DNA of 64,000 nt from Streptomyces paludis (GCF_003344965.1 NZ_CP031194.1:1922001-1986000); one strand, 5' to 3'; counted from the first letter of the stretch, positions 44,004 through 53,135 are shown. Notes: generated by a model not told the origin, from the sequence alone. Program-made: numbers and translations.

Positions 44004-44645
44004 ATGACCACCACGGCCGGCAGGACCGGTAAGCGCGGCGGCTGGTTCGTCGTCCTCGCCCTCTGCACGGGGGTCTGGCTCGTCCACAACGGGTTCCAGC
44101 CCGTCACCCCGCCCATGCCGTCCGCCGCCCAGGCGTTCGCGGCCGGGCCCGGCCACCACACGGAGGCCGCCGCCGATCCCCTGTCGCCCGCCGCGCCGGT
44201 CGCCGTCCGTATCCCCGCCATCGACGTCGACGCGCCCGTCCTGGGGCTCGGGCTCGCGCGGGACGGCAGCCTCGACGTACCGCCGGCCGGCAACGGCAAT
44301 ATCGTCAGCTGGTACAAGGACGGCGCCTCCCCCGGCGCCAAGGGCACCGCGATCGTCGCCGGGCATGTCGACAACGCGCGCGGCCCGGCGGTCTTCTACG
44401 CCCTCGGCACCCTCAAGAAGGGCGCGCACGTCGAGGTGGCCCGCTCGGACGGCCGTACCGCCGTCTTCACCGTCGACGCCGTCGAGGTCTACGAGAACAG
44501 CGACTTTCCCGACGACAAGGTGTACGGGTCCACCGACCGGGCGGAGTTGCGGGTGATCACCTGCGGCGGCAGCTTCTCCGCGAAGACGGGCTACCAGGGC
44601 AACGTAGTGGCGTACGCGCATCTCATCGGGGTCCGCAAGACCTGA
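44004..44645 (+). CDS. Class F-like sortase
   Basis: 213 residues. An N-terminal membrane anchor (about 13-30) is followed by a beta-barrel sortase domain. The catalytic His is likely H121 in AGHVDN and the catalytic Cys is C187 in VITCGG; the domain ends NVVAYAHLIG. The normal position for the catalytic Arg, shortly after the Cys, reads GYQGN here, so no Arg is evident between C187 and R211. It follows the anchored secreted protein by 144 bp, and the two may act together. Confidence 0.82.
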   Translation: MTTTAGRTGKRGGWFVVLALCTGVWLVHNGFQPVTPPMPSAAQAFAAGPGHHTEAAADPLSPAAPVAVRIPAIDVDAPVLGLGLARDGSLDVPPAGNGNIVSWYKDGASPGAKGTAIVAGHVDNARGPAVFYALGTLKKGAHVEVARSDGRTAVFTVDAVEVYENSDFPDDKVYGSTDRAELRVITCGGSFSAKTGYQGNVVAYAHLIGVRKT

Positions 44646-44721
44646 GAGTGGGGTCCTCCCCACTCCGGAGACCCCCGGCAGCCGGATGGTCCGTCCCGCC
44701 GCGCCTTCCTAGCGTTGCCCC

Positions 44722-46038
44722 ATGCCCGCAACGCCATCGAACACGAAGCGCCGTATCAGCGACCGCGCCACCCGCCGTACCAACCGTCCTGCTGATCGCC
44801 GCACCACCCGCCGCACCACCCGCCGATCCGCCGCCGCGCTCGCCGTCGCGCTCCTCGCCGCGCTCGTTCCCGCGCAGGCCCAAGCGGCGGCCCCCGTCCC
44901 CCCGCGCGACCGCCTCCAGCAGGACGCCGACGCCCTGCGCGACGCCGGGGTCACCGGGGTGTCCGTACGGCTGACCACGCCTCGGGGCGTACGCACCGTC
45001 CGCAGCGGCGTCGGTGATCCCGGCGCCGGGCAGCCGCCGCCGGTCAACGGATACCTGCGGCTCGGGAGTACGACGAAGACGTTCGTCGCGACCGTCCTGC
45101 TCCAGCTCGCCGGTGAAGGGCGGCTGTCCCTCGACGACACCGTGGACCGGTGGCTGCCGGGCGTGGTCCGGGGCGCCGGGAACGACGGGCGCCGGATCAC
45201 CCTGCGTCAGCTGCTCCAGCACACCAGCGGGGTGCCGGACTACATCGGTGATGTGGTCCCGGACTTCAGCGCCCGGGGATATCTGCAGAACCGTTCGACC
45301 ACCCACACCTCGGCGCAGCGCGTCGCCTTCGCGATGACCCATCCGCCCGCCTTCGCGCCCGGCACCCGCTGGGAGTACTCCAACACCAACTACATCCTGC
45401 TCGGGATGGCGATCGAGGCGGTCACCGGCCGCTCCTGGGAGCAGGAGGTACGGGCCAGGATCATCCGTCCCCTGCGTCTCACCCACACCTACTCCCCCGG
45501 CAACGACCCCGCGCTCCCCCGCCCCCACGCCCGGAACCACCAGCAGTTCGAGCCGGCCGGACCGATGACCGACACCACGCTCGCCTATCTCCCCTTCGAC
45601 GGGGACGCCGACGGTGCGCTGATCAGTACGGCGGCGGACACCAACGCGTTCTTCGCCGCGCTGCTCGGCGGGCGGCTGCTGGCGCCCGCCCAGCTCGCCG
45701 AGATGCGCCGGACCGTCGCCGTACCCGACGAGCACGGCGCCGTCCCCGGCGCGCGGCATGGGCTCGGCCTCCGCTGGACGCCGCTGACCTGCGGCGGCGG
45801 GTACTGGGGACACAGTGGCACCGGTATCGGCTACATGGTGTGGCCCGCCGTGATGAGCAGGACGGACAGGACAGGCGCGACGGGCAAGACGAGCAAGGGA
45901 TCAACGGGCGGCGGGCTTACGGCCGTCACCGTCTCCGTGCACAGCCGGCCGGGCGACGAGGACACCGCCGTCCGTCAGCTCAAGGGCGTCATCGACCTGG
46001 TCGACCACGCCCTCTGCGCCGCGCCGCACCACCGCTGA
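44722..46038 (+). CDS. Secreted serine hydrolase, D-alanyl-D-alanine carboxypeptidase/beta-lactamase class C family
   Basis: 438 residues. A very basic N-terminal region (about 1-36) precedes a hydrophobic signal core cut near AQAQAAAP (about 56). The catalytic motifs are S116-T-T-K119, Y219-SN in WEYSNTNY, and H364-S-G in GHSGTG. This fits peptidases that trim peptidoglycan or related class C hydrolases. The twin RR pairs near the signal core are not a clear Tat motif. A TGATGKTSKGSTGGG linker interrupts the last part of the domain. ATG at 44722. Confidence 0.88.
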   Translation: MPATPSNTKRRISDRATRRTNRPADRRTTRRTTRRSAAALAVALLAALVPAQAQAAAPVPPRDRLQQDADALRDAGVTGVSVRLTTPRGVRTVRSGVGDPGAGQPPPVNGYLRLGSTTKTFVATVLLQLAGEGRLSLDDTVDRWLPGVVRGAGNDGRRITLRQLLQHTSGVPDYIGDVVPDFSARGYLQNRSTTHTSAQRVAFAMTHPPAFAPGTRWEYSNTNYILLGMAIEAVTGRSWEQEVRARIIRPLRLTHTYSPGNDPALPRPHARNHQQFEPAGPMTDTTLAYLPFDGDADGALISTAADTNAFFAALLGGRLLAPAQLAEMRRTVAVPDEHGAVPGARHGLGLRWTPLTCGGGYWGHSGTGIGYMVWPAVMSRTDRTGATGKTSKGSTGGGLTAVTVSVHSRPGDEDTAVRQLKGVIDLVDHALCAAPHHR

Positions 46039-46065
46039 GCGTGGGCACTGGGCGGCCGGACCGGC

Positions 46066-46848
46066 TCACCCCGTCCACTGGTCGAACGCCAACTTCGCCA
46101 CCAGGGAGAACACCACCACCAGCAGCACCCCCCGCACAAACCCGCTCCCCTTACGCAGCGCCATCCGCGCGCCCGCCGTGCCGCCCGCCAGGTTGAAGAG
46201 CGCCATCAGACCGGCCAGCCGCCAGAGCACCGCGCCCTGGTACGCGAACATCGCCAGTGCCCCGGCGTTGGTGCAGACGTTCACGATCTTCGCGGTGGCC
46301 GAGGCCCGGACCAGATCGAGAGAGAGCACAGCGGTGAGCCCCAGTACGAGAAACGTTCCCGTGCCCGGTCCGAAGAGGCCGTCGTAGAAGCCGATCCCGC
46401 CGCCGACCAGCACGATCGCGCAGACCGTACGGGCCCGGCCGACCGGTTCGCCGGCCGGGCGCGCCGTGCCGAAGGACGGCCGTAGCAGCACGAAGGCCGC
46501 CACCCCCAGCAGCACCACCATGATCACGGGCCGCAGTACCTCACTGCTGATCCCCGCCGCGAAGAACGCGCCGACCGACGAACCAGCCAGCGCCATCAGC
46601 CCGATCCGCAGCGCCATGCCCACATCGACCGAGGTTTTACGGAGATACGTGAGGGTCGCGCCCGAGGTCCCGACGATCGCCACCGCCTTGTTCGTCCCCA
46701 GGATGTGCGCGGCCGGGGTGTGCGGCAGCCCCAGCAGGAACATCGGCAGCAGAAGCAGCCCGCCGCCACCCACCACGGCGTCGATCCAGCCGGCCGCGGC
46801 GGCGGCCAGACAGAGGACAACGAGCATGGTCAGGGATATGTCAGGCAT
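46066..46848 (-). CDS. TauE/SafE (TSUP) family permease
   Basis: 260 residues with about eight hydrophobic segments and the family hallmarks GGGGLLLLPMFLLGLP with HILGTNKAVAIVGTSGA in the first half and GFYDGLFGPGTGTFLVLGL in the second half. TSUP proteins move sulfite, sulfonates or other organic anions across the membrane. It is convergent with the peptidase gene and divergent from nirB. Its closeness to nirB might be chance. Confidence 0.9.
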   Translation of the reverse strand: MPDISLTMLVVLCLAAAAAGWIDAVVGGGGLLLLPMFLLGLPHTPAAHILGTNKAVAIVGTSGATLTYLRKTSVDVGMALRIGLMALAGSSVGAFFAAGISSEVLRPVIMVVLLGVAAFVLLRPSFGTARPAGEPVGRARTVCAIVLVGGGIGFYDGLFGPGTGTFLVLGLTAVLSLDLVRASATAKIVNVCTNAGALAMFAYQGAVLWRLAGLMALFNLAGGTAGARMALRKGSGFVRGVLLVVVFSLVAKLAFDQWTG

Positions 46849-46952
46849 GACCGCGACTTTATCCGCCCCCTACTCGCGCCCCTCCGTCCCCCGCTAGCAC
46901 CCTCCTCTGTCCACACCCCTCACACCCCCTCCCCGTCCCCGCTGAGCGCAGT

Positions 46953-46990
46953 GTTCCGTGCGGGAAACTGCCGCGATGCGGCCGGGTAAC
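46953..46990 (+). promoter_or_regulatory. Candidate GlnR box upstream of nirB
   Basis: GTTCC (46953-46957), six bases, GAAAC (46964-46968), then after one unfilled 5-base slot with the correct 6+5+6 spacing GTAAC (46986-46990). This matches the 11-bp phasing of the actinobacterial GlnR consensus gTnAc-N6-GaAAc. It ends 23 bp before the nirB start. Streptomyces nirB is known to be a GlnR target. Confidence 0.7.
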
Positions 46991-47013
46991 AGCCGCCGAC
47001 CAGGCTCTCCGCC

Positions 47014-49632
47014 ATGAGCCGTCCTGGAGAGCCCCCTCTGATCCCGCCGCCCGCACCGCCCTCGGCGCCCTCGGCGCTGGCGCCCGCCACACACCCCACC
47101 ATCGTGGTCGTCGGCCACGGCATGGTCGGCCAGCGGTTCCTGGAGGCTCTCGCCGAACGCGGGGTCACCGCGCGGGCGCGGGTCGTGGTGCTCGCCGAGG
47201 AGCCGCGGCCCGCGTACGACCGGGTCCGGCTGACCTCGTACTTCTCCGGTTCCACGCCCGACGATCTCGCGCTCGGGGAGCCCGGCTTCCTGGACCGCCA
47301 CGGCATCGAGCTGCGCCTCGGTGACCCCGTCGAGTCCATCGACCGGGCCGCGCGCACGGTCACCTCGCGCTCCGGGCTCGTCACCGGTTACGACACGCTG
47401 GTGCTGGCCACCGGCTCCGCGCCGTTCGTGCCGCCGGTCCCCGGCAAGGACGCGACCGGCTGCTTCGTCTACCGCACCATCGAGGATCTGCTCGCGATCG
47501 AGGCCTACGCGGCGACGGCGCGCACCGGCGCGGTCGTCGGCGGCGGGCTGCTCGGGCTGGAGGCGGCGGGGGCGCTCAAGGGGCTCGGGCTGGCCACGCA
47601 CATCGTGGAGTTCGCGCCCCGGCTGATGCCCGTACAGATCGACGAGGGCGGCGGCGCGGCCCTGCTCCGTACGGTCGAGTCCATGGGCCTGGCCGTGCAC
47701 ACCGGCGTCGGCACCCAGGAGGTGATCGCGGACGCGGCGGGCGCCGTCACCGGGATGGCGCTGTCGGACGGCACGAGGCTCGCCACCGACCTCGTCGTCT
47801 TCTCGGCGGGCGTCCGCCCCCGGGACCAGCTCGCGCGGGACGCCGGGCTGACCGTCGGCCCGCGCGGCGGGATCGAGGTCGACGAGCGGTGCCGTACGTC
47901 GGACCCGGCCGTCTTCGCGATCGGTGAGTGCGCGCTCGCGTCCGACGGACGGGTGTACGGGCTGGTCGCGCCGGGGTACGAGATGGCCGCGACCGTCGCC
48001 GACGAGCTGGCCGGGCCGGCGGAGCGCCCGGGACCCGGCTTCACCGGCGCCGATCTCTCCACCAAGCTCAAGCTGCTCGGCGTGGACGTCGCCTCCTTCG
48101 GGGACGCGCACGGCGCCGCCCCGGGCTCCCTCGGCGTCGTCTACTCCGACGCGCGGGCCGGGATCTACAAGAAGCTGGTCGTGGATCCGGACGGCGTTCT
48201 GCTCGGCGGGGTGCTCGTCGGGGACGCCGACCTGTACGGCACGCTGCGCCCGCTCACCGGTTCCGTACCGCCCGTCTCCCCCGAGCAGCTGGTGCTGCCC
48301 GCGGGCATCGGCGCGCCGCCCGCGCTCGGGCCCGACTCCCTCCCCGACGACGCGGTGATCTGCAGCTGCCACAACGTCACCAAGGGCGCCATCTGCGCGT
48401 GCTTCTCCCTCCCCGAGGTGAAGAAGTGCACCAAGGCGGGTACGGGCTGCGGCAGTTGCGTCAAGGTCATCGGCCAGCTCCTCACGGCCGCCGGCAACGG
48501 CCCGGCCGACAGCGGGCTGTGCGGCTGCTTCCCGTACACCCGCGGGGAGCTGTACGAGATCGTGCGCACCCTGCGCGTCACCTCGTACGCGACGCTCCTC
48601 GACACACACGGCCGCGAGGGTGCCCGGGGCGGTGACGGCTGTGAGATCTGCAAGCCGACGGTCGGCTCGATCATCGCCTCGCTCGCTCCGACGCTGGGGG
48701 TGAGCGGTTACGTACTGGACGGCGAACAGGCGGCGCTCCAGGACACCAACGATCACTTCCTCGCCAATATCCAGCGCAATGGTTCGTATTCGATCGTGCC
48801 GCGTATCCCGGGCGGGGAGATCACCCCGGAGAAGCTGATCGTGATCGGTGAGGTGGCTCGGGACTTCGGGCTGTACACGAAGATCACCGGCGGCCAGCGG
48901 ATCGATCTCTTCGGCGCCCGGGTGGACCAGCTGCCGCTGATCTGGACCCGGCTGGTGGACGCGGGCTTCGAGTCGGGGCACGCGTACGGCAAGTCGCTCC
49001 GTACGGTCAAGTCCTGCGTCGGGCAGACGTGGTGCCGTTACGGCGTGCAGGACTCGGTGCGGATGGCCATCGATCTGGAGCTGCGCTACCGGGGTCTGCG
49101 CTCCCCGCACAAGCTGAAGTCGGCGGTGTCCGGGTGTGCGCGGGAGTGCGCCGAGGCGCGCGGCAAGGACTTCGGGATCATCGCCACGGCCAACGGCTGG
49201 AACCTCTACGTCGGCGGCAACGGCGGCGCGGAGCCGCGCCACGCGGAGCTGCTGGCGCAGGACCTCAGCGACGCGGAGCTGGTCCGGCTGATCGACCGGT
49301 TCCTGATGTTCTACATCCGCACGGCCGACCGGCTGGAGCGCACCTCGGCCTGGCTGGAGCGGATCGAGGGCGGGCTCGACCACGTACGGGATGTGGTGGT
49401 GCATGACTCGCTCGGGCTCTGCGCGGAGCTGGAGCAGCTGATGGCCTCGCATGTGGCGGGCTACCGCGACGAGTGGGCGGAGACCATCAACGACCCCGAA
49501 CGGCTGCGCCGCTTCGTCTCCTTCGTGAACGCTCCGGACGCGCCCGACCCGTCGGTGAAGTTCGTCCCCGAACGGGATCAGGTCAAGCCCGACCTGGTCT
49601 TTCTGACTCTGGAAGGAGTGAGTGCCCGATGA
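47014..49632 (+). CDS. nirB: Assimilatory nitrite reductase [NAD(P)H] large subunit
   Basis: 872 residues with all NirB parts in order. These are an FAD/NAD domain (VVGHGMVGQRFLEAL; second dinucleotide motif VVGGGLLGLEAAGAL), a BFD-type [2Fe-2S] segment with CSCHNVTKG then CGSC, and the siroheme/[4Fe-4S] domain with SCVGQTWCRYG and SGCARECAEA. It reduces nitrite to ammonium with NAD(P)H. A proline-rich N-terminal tail of about 27 residues precedes the FAD motif, and no clear ribosome binding site supports the ATG at 47014, so the exact start is open. The stop overlaps nirD. Confidence 0.96.
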   Translation: MSRPGEPPLIPPPAPPSAPSALAPATHPTIVVVGHGMVGQRFLEALAERGVTARARVVVLAEEPRPAYDRVRLTSYFSGSTPDDLALGEPGFLDRHGIELRLGDPVESIDRAARTVTSRSGLVTGYDTLVLATGSAPFVPPVPGKDATGCFVYRTIEDLLAIEAYAATARTGAVVGGGLLGLEAAGALKGLGLATHIVEFAPRLMPVQIDEGGGAALLRTVESMGLAVHTGVGTQEVIADAAGAVTGMALSDGTRLATDLVVFSAGVRPRDQLARDAGLTVGPRGGIEVDERCRTSDPAVFAIGECALASDGRVYGLVAPGYEMAATVADELAGPAERPGPGFTGADLSTKLKLLGVDVASFGDAHGAAPGSLGVVYSDARAGIYKKLVVDPDGVLLGGVLVGDADLYGTLRPLTGSVPPVSPEQLVLPAGIGAPPALGPDSLPDDAVICSCHNVTKGAICACFSLPEVKKCTKAGTGCGSCVKVIGQLLTAAGNGPADSGLCGCFPYTRGELYEIVRTLRVTSYATLLDTHGREGARGGDGCEICKPTVGSIIASLAPTLGVSGYVLDGEQAALQDTNDHFLANIQRNGSYSIVPRIPGGEITPEKLIVIGEVARDFGLYTKITGGQRIDLFGARVDQLPLIWTRLVDAGFESGHAYGKSLRTVKSCVGQTWCRYGVQDSVRMAIDLELRYRGLRSPHKLKSAVSGCARECAEARGKDFGIIATANGWNLYVGGNGGAEPRHAELLAQDLSDAELVRLIDRFLMFYIRTADRLERTSAWLERIEGGLDHVRDVVVHDSLGLCAELEQLMASHVAGYRDEWAETINDPERLRRFVSFVNAPDAPDPSVKFVPERDQVKPDLVFLTLEGVSAR

Positions 49633-50057
49633 ATCACGACTCTGTCAATCGCGACGCCTCGCTGGACATCCGGCTCGCCGACGGCTCGTGGTACGCGGTC
49701 TGCGATCCGGCCTCGCTCACCCCCGGCCGGGGTGTGGCCGCGCTGCTGCCCGACGGCCGGCAGGTGGCCGTGTTCCTGGACCGGGCGGGCCGGCCGTACG
49801 CCCTCTCCAACCGGGATCCGTTCTCCGGGGCGTATGTCCTGTCCCGGGGGCTGACCGGCAGCCACGAGGGGCGGCCGTTCGTGGCGTCGCCGCTGCTGAA
49901 GCAGCGGTTCGAACTGGCGACGGGCCGGTGCCTGGACGACGAGGAGATCGCCGTCCAGGCGTACGAGGCACGAGTACGGGTACGGGTACGGGCCGAGGCT
50001 CCTGCGGAGGTACGGGACGCGGAACGGACGCCGGAGCGCGTGCCCGCCGTGCCGTAA
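49629..50057 (+). CDS. nirD: Nitrite reductase small subunit
   Basis: 142 residues of the Rieske-like NirD fold: WYAVCDPASLTPGRGVAALLPDGRQVAVF, then YALSNRDPFSGAYVLSRG, with the last part KQRFELATGRCLDDE. As usual for NirD, the Rieske cluster ligands are absent. The ATG overlaps the nirB stop (ATGA), with GGAG upstream. The C-terminus ends in an Arg/Val-rich tail from gtacgg-type short repeats (about 49972-49992). Confidence 0.93.
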   Translation: MNHDSVNRDASLDIRLADGSWYAVCDPASLTPGRGVAALLPDGRQVAVFLDRAGRPYALSNRDPFSGAYVLSRGLTGSHEGRPFVASPLLKQRFELATGRCLDDEEIAVQAYEARVRVRVRAEAPAEVRDAERTPERVPAVP

Positions 50058-50074
50058 CAGCGGCGGCGGGCCCG

Positions 50075-51526
50075 TCAGCCCAGGGTGCAGGCGGTGCCGT
50101 TGAGGGTGAAGGCGCTCGGGGCGGTGTTGGTGCCGCTCCAGGCGCCGTTGAAGCCGAAGTTGACCGTGCCGCCGGCCGCGATGGCCGCGTTGTAGCTGAG
50201 ATTGACGGCGGTGGCCTGCGCGCCTGACTGGGTGATGGTGGCGTTCCACGCGGAGGTCACACTCTGGCCGGAGGGCCAGGTCCAGCCCAGGTTCCAGCCG
50301 TTGACCGGGGACGAGCCGGTGTTCTTGATGGTCACACTGGCGGTGAAGCCGGTGTTCCACTGGCTCTGGTTGGCGTAGGTGACGGCGCAGCCGGTCGTAC
50401 CGCCACCGCCTCCACCGCCGCCCGAGCCGTCGTCGGTCCAGCCGAGGGCCTCGGCGATACCGTAATAGGCGGGCTTGGGCTGGTAGTTCTCGTTGTACGG
50501 GGTGGCCGCGCCCTGGCCGGGGAAGACGTCGGGCACCCAGGACACCGCGTCGCTGAAGCCCCAGACGGTGATGCCCTTGCAGCGGGCGACGGCGAGGCAG
50601 GCGTTGGTGACGGCCTTGAAGTCGGCCTTCTGCTGGGCGAGCCGCTCGGTGGTGGCGGGCAGGGTCATCCGGATGTCGAGTTCGGTGATCGCGACGTCGA
50701 GGCCGAGATCGGCGAAGCGCTGGAGGTTGGCCTGGAAGGTGGCCGGCACCTGGCCGATGATGAGGTGGGTCTGGAAGCCGACGCCGTCGATCGGCACGCC
50801 CTGCGCCTGGAGCCGCTGGACCAGGGAGTAGAGGCCATTGCTCTTGGCGCCGGTGGCGTCGGTGTTGTAGTCGTTGATGTAGAGCTTGGCGGCGGGGTCG
50901 GCGGCGCGGGCGGCGCGGAACGCGTCGGCGATGTAGGACTCGCCGAGCTGGGTGTAGAACTTGCTGGCCCGCAGGGTGCCGTCCTCGTTCAGCGCCTCGT
51001 TGACCACGTCCCACTGGTCGATGCGGCCCTTGTAGCGGGCGGTCTGGGTGGTGACGTGGTCGGTCATGATCGTGCGCAGTTCGTCGTTGCCGAAGGTGCC
51101 GTTGGCGAGCCAGTTGGGCAGCTGGCTGTGCCAGACGAGCGTGTGTCCGCGCACCTTCTGCCCGTTGGCGGCGGCGAAGCTCATGATCTGGTCGGCGCCG
51201 GTCCAGCTGAAGCTGCCGCGGGTCGGCTCGACCGAGCCCCACTTCATCTCGTTCTCGGCGGTGACCGAGCCGAACTGGGCGGCGGCGACGCTCCCGTGCG
51301 TCCCGGTGAGCCGCCCGGCGGGGAGGGCGGTGCCGTAGTACTTGCCCTTGGCGGTGGCCAGGTCGCGCAGAACGGGGTCGGCCGCGTGCGCGGGGGCGGC
51401 GAGGCCGACCATGGCGACGGCCACGGCGGTCAGCGCGGAGAGAGCCGTGGCGGCGCGGGTGGCGGCGGCGCGGGGCAGGACGCGGAGTCTCGCGGTTCTC
51501 GTTCCGATCGTTCCCATCGTGCTCAT
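50075..51526 (-). CDS. Secreted GH10 endo-1,4-beta-xylanase with C-terminal CBM2
   Basis: 483 residues. The signal peptide (about 1-48) has a basic start and is cut near AHA-AD. The GH10 barrel covers about 50-362, with acid/base Glu177 in WDVVNEALNE and nucleophile Glu282 in ITELDIRM. A glycine linker (about 368-378) and a CBM2 domain (about 380-483) follow, with the usual terminal cysteines and exposed tryptophans (WNTGF, GWNLGWTW). It cleaves xylan outside the cell while bound to cellulose or xylan. The ATG at 51526 has GTAGGAG upstream. GAAAxTTTC-type motifs lie just upstream of the start. Confidence 0.95.
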   Translation of the reverse strand: MSTMGTIGTRTARLRVLPRAAATRAATALSALTAVAVAMVGLAAPAHAADPVLRDLATAKGKYYGTALPAGRLTGTHGSVAAAQFGSVTAENEMKWGSVEPTRGSFSWTGADQIMSFAAANGQKVRGHTLVWHSQLPNWLANGTFGNDELRTIMTDHVTTQTARYKGRIDQWDVVNEALNEDGTLRASKFYTQLGESYIADAFRAARAADPAAKLYINDYNTDATGAKSNGLYSLVQRLQAQGVPIDGVGFQTHLIIGQVPATFQANLQRFADLGLDVAITELDIRMTLPATTERLAQQKADFKAVTNACLAVARCKGITVWGFSDAVSWVPDVFPGQGAATPYNENYQPKPAYYGIAEALGWTDDGSGGGGGGGGTTGCAVTYANQSQWNTGFTASVTIKNTGSSPVNGWNLGWTWPSGQSVTSAWNATITQSGAQATAVNLSYNAAIAAGGTVNFGFNGAWSGTNTAPSAFTLNGTACTLG

Positions 51527-51538
51527 GGCGGCTCCTAC

Positions 51539-51566
51539 AGTTTCGGAAAGTTTCACGGAAGTTTCG
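51539..51566. promoter_or_regulatory. Repeated GAAA/TTTC motifs upstream of the xylanase gene
   Basis: gtttcggaaagtttc then ggaagtttcg: GAAAGTTTC (51546-51554) flanked by a gtttc on the left and gaagtttcg (51558-51566) on the right. Palindromes of the CGAAA-TTTCG kind are known in front of Streptomyces xylanase genes as repressor sites. The set lies within 40 bp of the start codon. Confidence 0.55.
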
Positions 51567-51667
51567 AGCGCGCTGGTTCGGAAGGTAGAGGCGGTACGCA
51601 CGTTCGTCAACGGAGCCGAACGAAGCAAACGGAAGTGGCACGTGCCGCCACGACCACGAGCGCGCCG

Positions 51668-52696
51668 TTACGGCCGCGAGGTCCCGTCGGCGTGGGCGCC
51701 GCCCCGTAACAGCGCGCCGCCCAGGGGGGTCAGGGTGTGCAGGACGGCGTTGCCGTAGCGGAGGGTGCTGATCAGGCCCGCCTCGCGCAGGACGCCGGCG
51801 TGCTGGCTGGCGGAGGCGAGCGACACTCCTGTCCTGCGGGCCAGTTCGCTGGTGGTGCAGCCGTGTTCGATGGCGCGCAGGACGGCCGAGCGGGTGTGGC
51901 CGACCAGCCGGCCGAGCGAGGGGCCCGCGCGCTCCGTGAGGGGGAGCGGCTCGGAGTGGGTGACGGGGTAGACGAGCACCGGTGCCAGCGCCGGATCGCG
52001 GTAGACGACCGGGGTGGTGCGGCAGAAGAACGACGGCTGGAGCAGCAGCCCCCGCCCGCCCAGCGACAGTTCGCGCTCGACGGGATAGTCCGCCTCCAGC
52101 ACCTGGCCGCGCCAGCGCACCATCGGCGGCAGCGAGCAGAGCAGTTCGTCCGCGCCGCCGTCGAGCAGCGCCCGGCCGCGCAGCGCGCGGTCCGCCTCGA
52201 CCCGGGCGCGGACATGTGCCCAGTACGGCTCGACGGCCGCCCGGTGGTACGTACGGATCACCTCGACCAGCCGGCCGAGGTGGCCCGGGCCGCTGTCGGC
52301 GAGCGTCGCCAGCCGGCCGCCCGGGTCCTGCCGCGCCGGGCGGGTGCCGTCCTTGCGTGCCGGACGGGCGCCGGACGCCCTCAGCAGCGCCAGCTCGCCC
52401 CGGATCCGGTCGGGCGCGGTGGCGCGCAGGGCATCGAGTCCGGCGTCGAGGCCGAGCCCTCCTTGACCGGGCGTCAGGAAATCCGGGAAATATCCGCGCT
52501 GCGGAACGAGCGCGGAGAGCAGGCTCGTTTCACCATTCAACCGGCTCCGTGCTTCCCTGCGCCATTCCCCATAGGCCAGCGGAGCACGCCGGTCTCTTAT
52601 TCGATGAAAGCTCAGAATCGTTTCCCACAGCGGATCGGGACCGGCGGCCATCCGCACCCGCGCGAGATCCTTCTCCGTGAAATGAATACGCAGCAT
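51668..52696 (-). CDS. ArsR-like transcriptional regulator with DUF5937-type N-terminal domain
   Basis: 342 residues starting MLRIHFTEKDLARVRMAAGPDPLWETILS, the start of the Streptomyces DUF5937/ArsR group. A C-terminal winged helix (about 275-330) has CTTSELARRTGVSLASASQHAGVLREAGLI. No ArsR metal-binding CxC is visible, so a non-metal ligand is likely. I chose the ATG at 52696 (GGTGGGG upstream). Two direct CTGTTGCA repeats 12 bp apart lie just upstream (52708-52715, 52720-52727) and may be its own operator. Confidence 0.83.
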   Translation of the reverse strand: MLRIHFTEKDLARVRMAAGPDPLWETILSFHRIRDRRAPLAYGEWRREARSRLNGETSLLSALVPQRGYFPDFLTPGQGGLGLDAGLDALRATAPDRIRGELALLRASGARPARKDGTRPARQDPGGRLATLADSGPGHLGRLVEVIRTYHRAAVEPYWAHVRARVEADRALRGRALLDGGADELLCSLPPMVRWRGQVLEADYPVERELSLGGRGLLLQPSFFCRTTPVVYRDPALAPVLVYPVTHSEPLPLTERAGPSLGRLVGHTRSAVLRAIEHGCTTSELARRTGVSLASASQHAGVLREAGLISTLRYGNAVLHTLTPLGGALLRGGAHADGTSRP

Positions 52697-52987
52697 GAAA
52701 TCCCCACCTGTTGCACAACCTGTTGCATCCGCAATCTCCCCAGCAATGAGTATGCATGCCATCACCCGCTGTTACCACGGTGTTTCAGCCACAGTTGAAA
52801 CCCGTCGCGGAGGTGTGGCCGCAACGGAAATGCTGTACCTCGTCGGGCATGAAACCCGGGCGACCGAATAGGCGCAGTGAAGGCCGTGGGGGGCTTTGCT
52901 CGCTCGGCGGCGGTCGGTACGGGTGCGGCTCCATGCCCGGCTCGCTAATGGAGTGCGGTCGGTGGGTGGGGATCCGCCGGCCGCACT

Positions 52988-53033
52988 CCGCTCTACGTCT
53001 CCTCCGCTCTCCGCTCTACGTCTCCTCCGCTCT
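52988..53033. repeat. Exact tandem duplication of 23 bp
   Basis: Two adjoining identical copies of a pyrimidine-rich 23-bp unit beginning ccgctctacg, with partial copies on both sides (tccgctc/ctccgtctc). It is non-coding. Probably a slippage product. Confidence 0.85.
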
Positions 53034-53098
53034 CCGTCTCCCGTCACCTCCCGCCACCTCGCGGTCTTCTCCCGCCCTCCCCCTTTTTTTCCATGACG

Positions 53099-53135
53099 AA
53101 GGGGTGGGCGCCTCCGCACAAGGCACCCACCCCTT
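53099..53135 (-). terminator. Strong hairpin downstream of ppdK
   Basis: 14-bp arms (aaggggtgggcgcc / ggcacccacccctt, one G-T type mismatch) around a 9-nt loop, 32 bp past the ppdK stop. No T-tract follows on the minus strand; the T7 run lies beyond the hairpin. A hairpin with the same aaggggtgg core lies upstream of ppdK. Confidence 0.65.

Noticed and set aside
46894..49452. 852-codon open frame on minus opposite nirB
   Set aside because: Shadow of nirB, without motifs or a ribosome binding site.
52988..53033. 23-bp duplication as an attachment site or CRISPR repeat
   Set aside because: Only two adjoining copies with no spacer, no integrase and no tRNA nearby.
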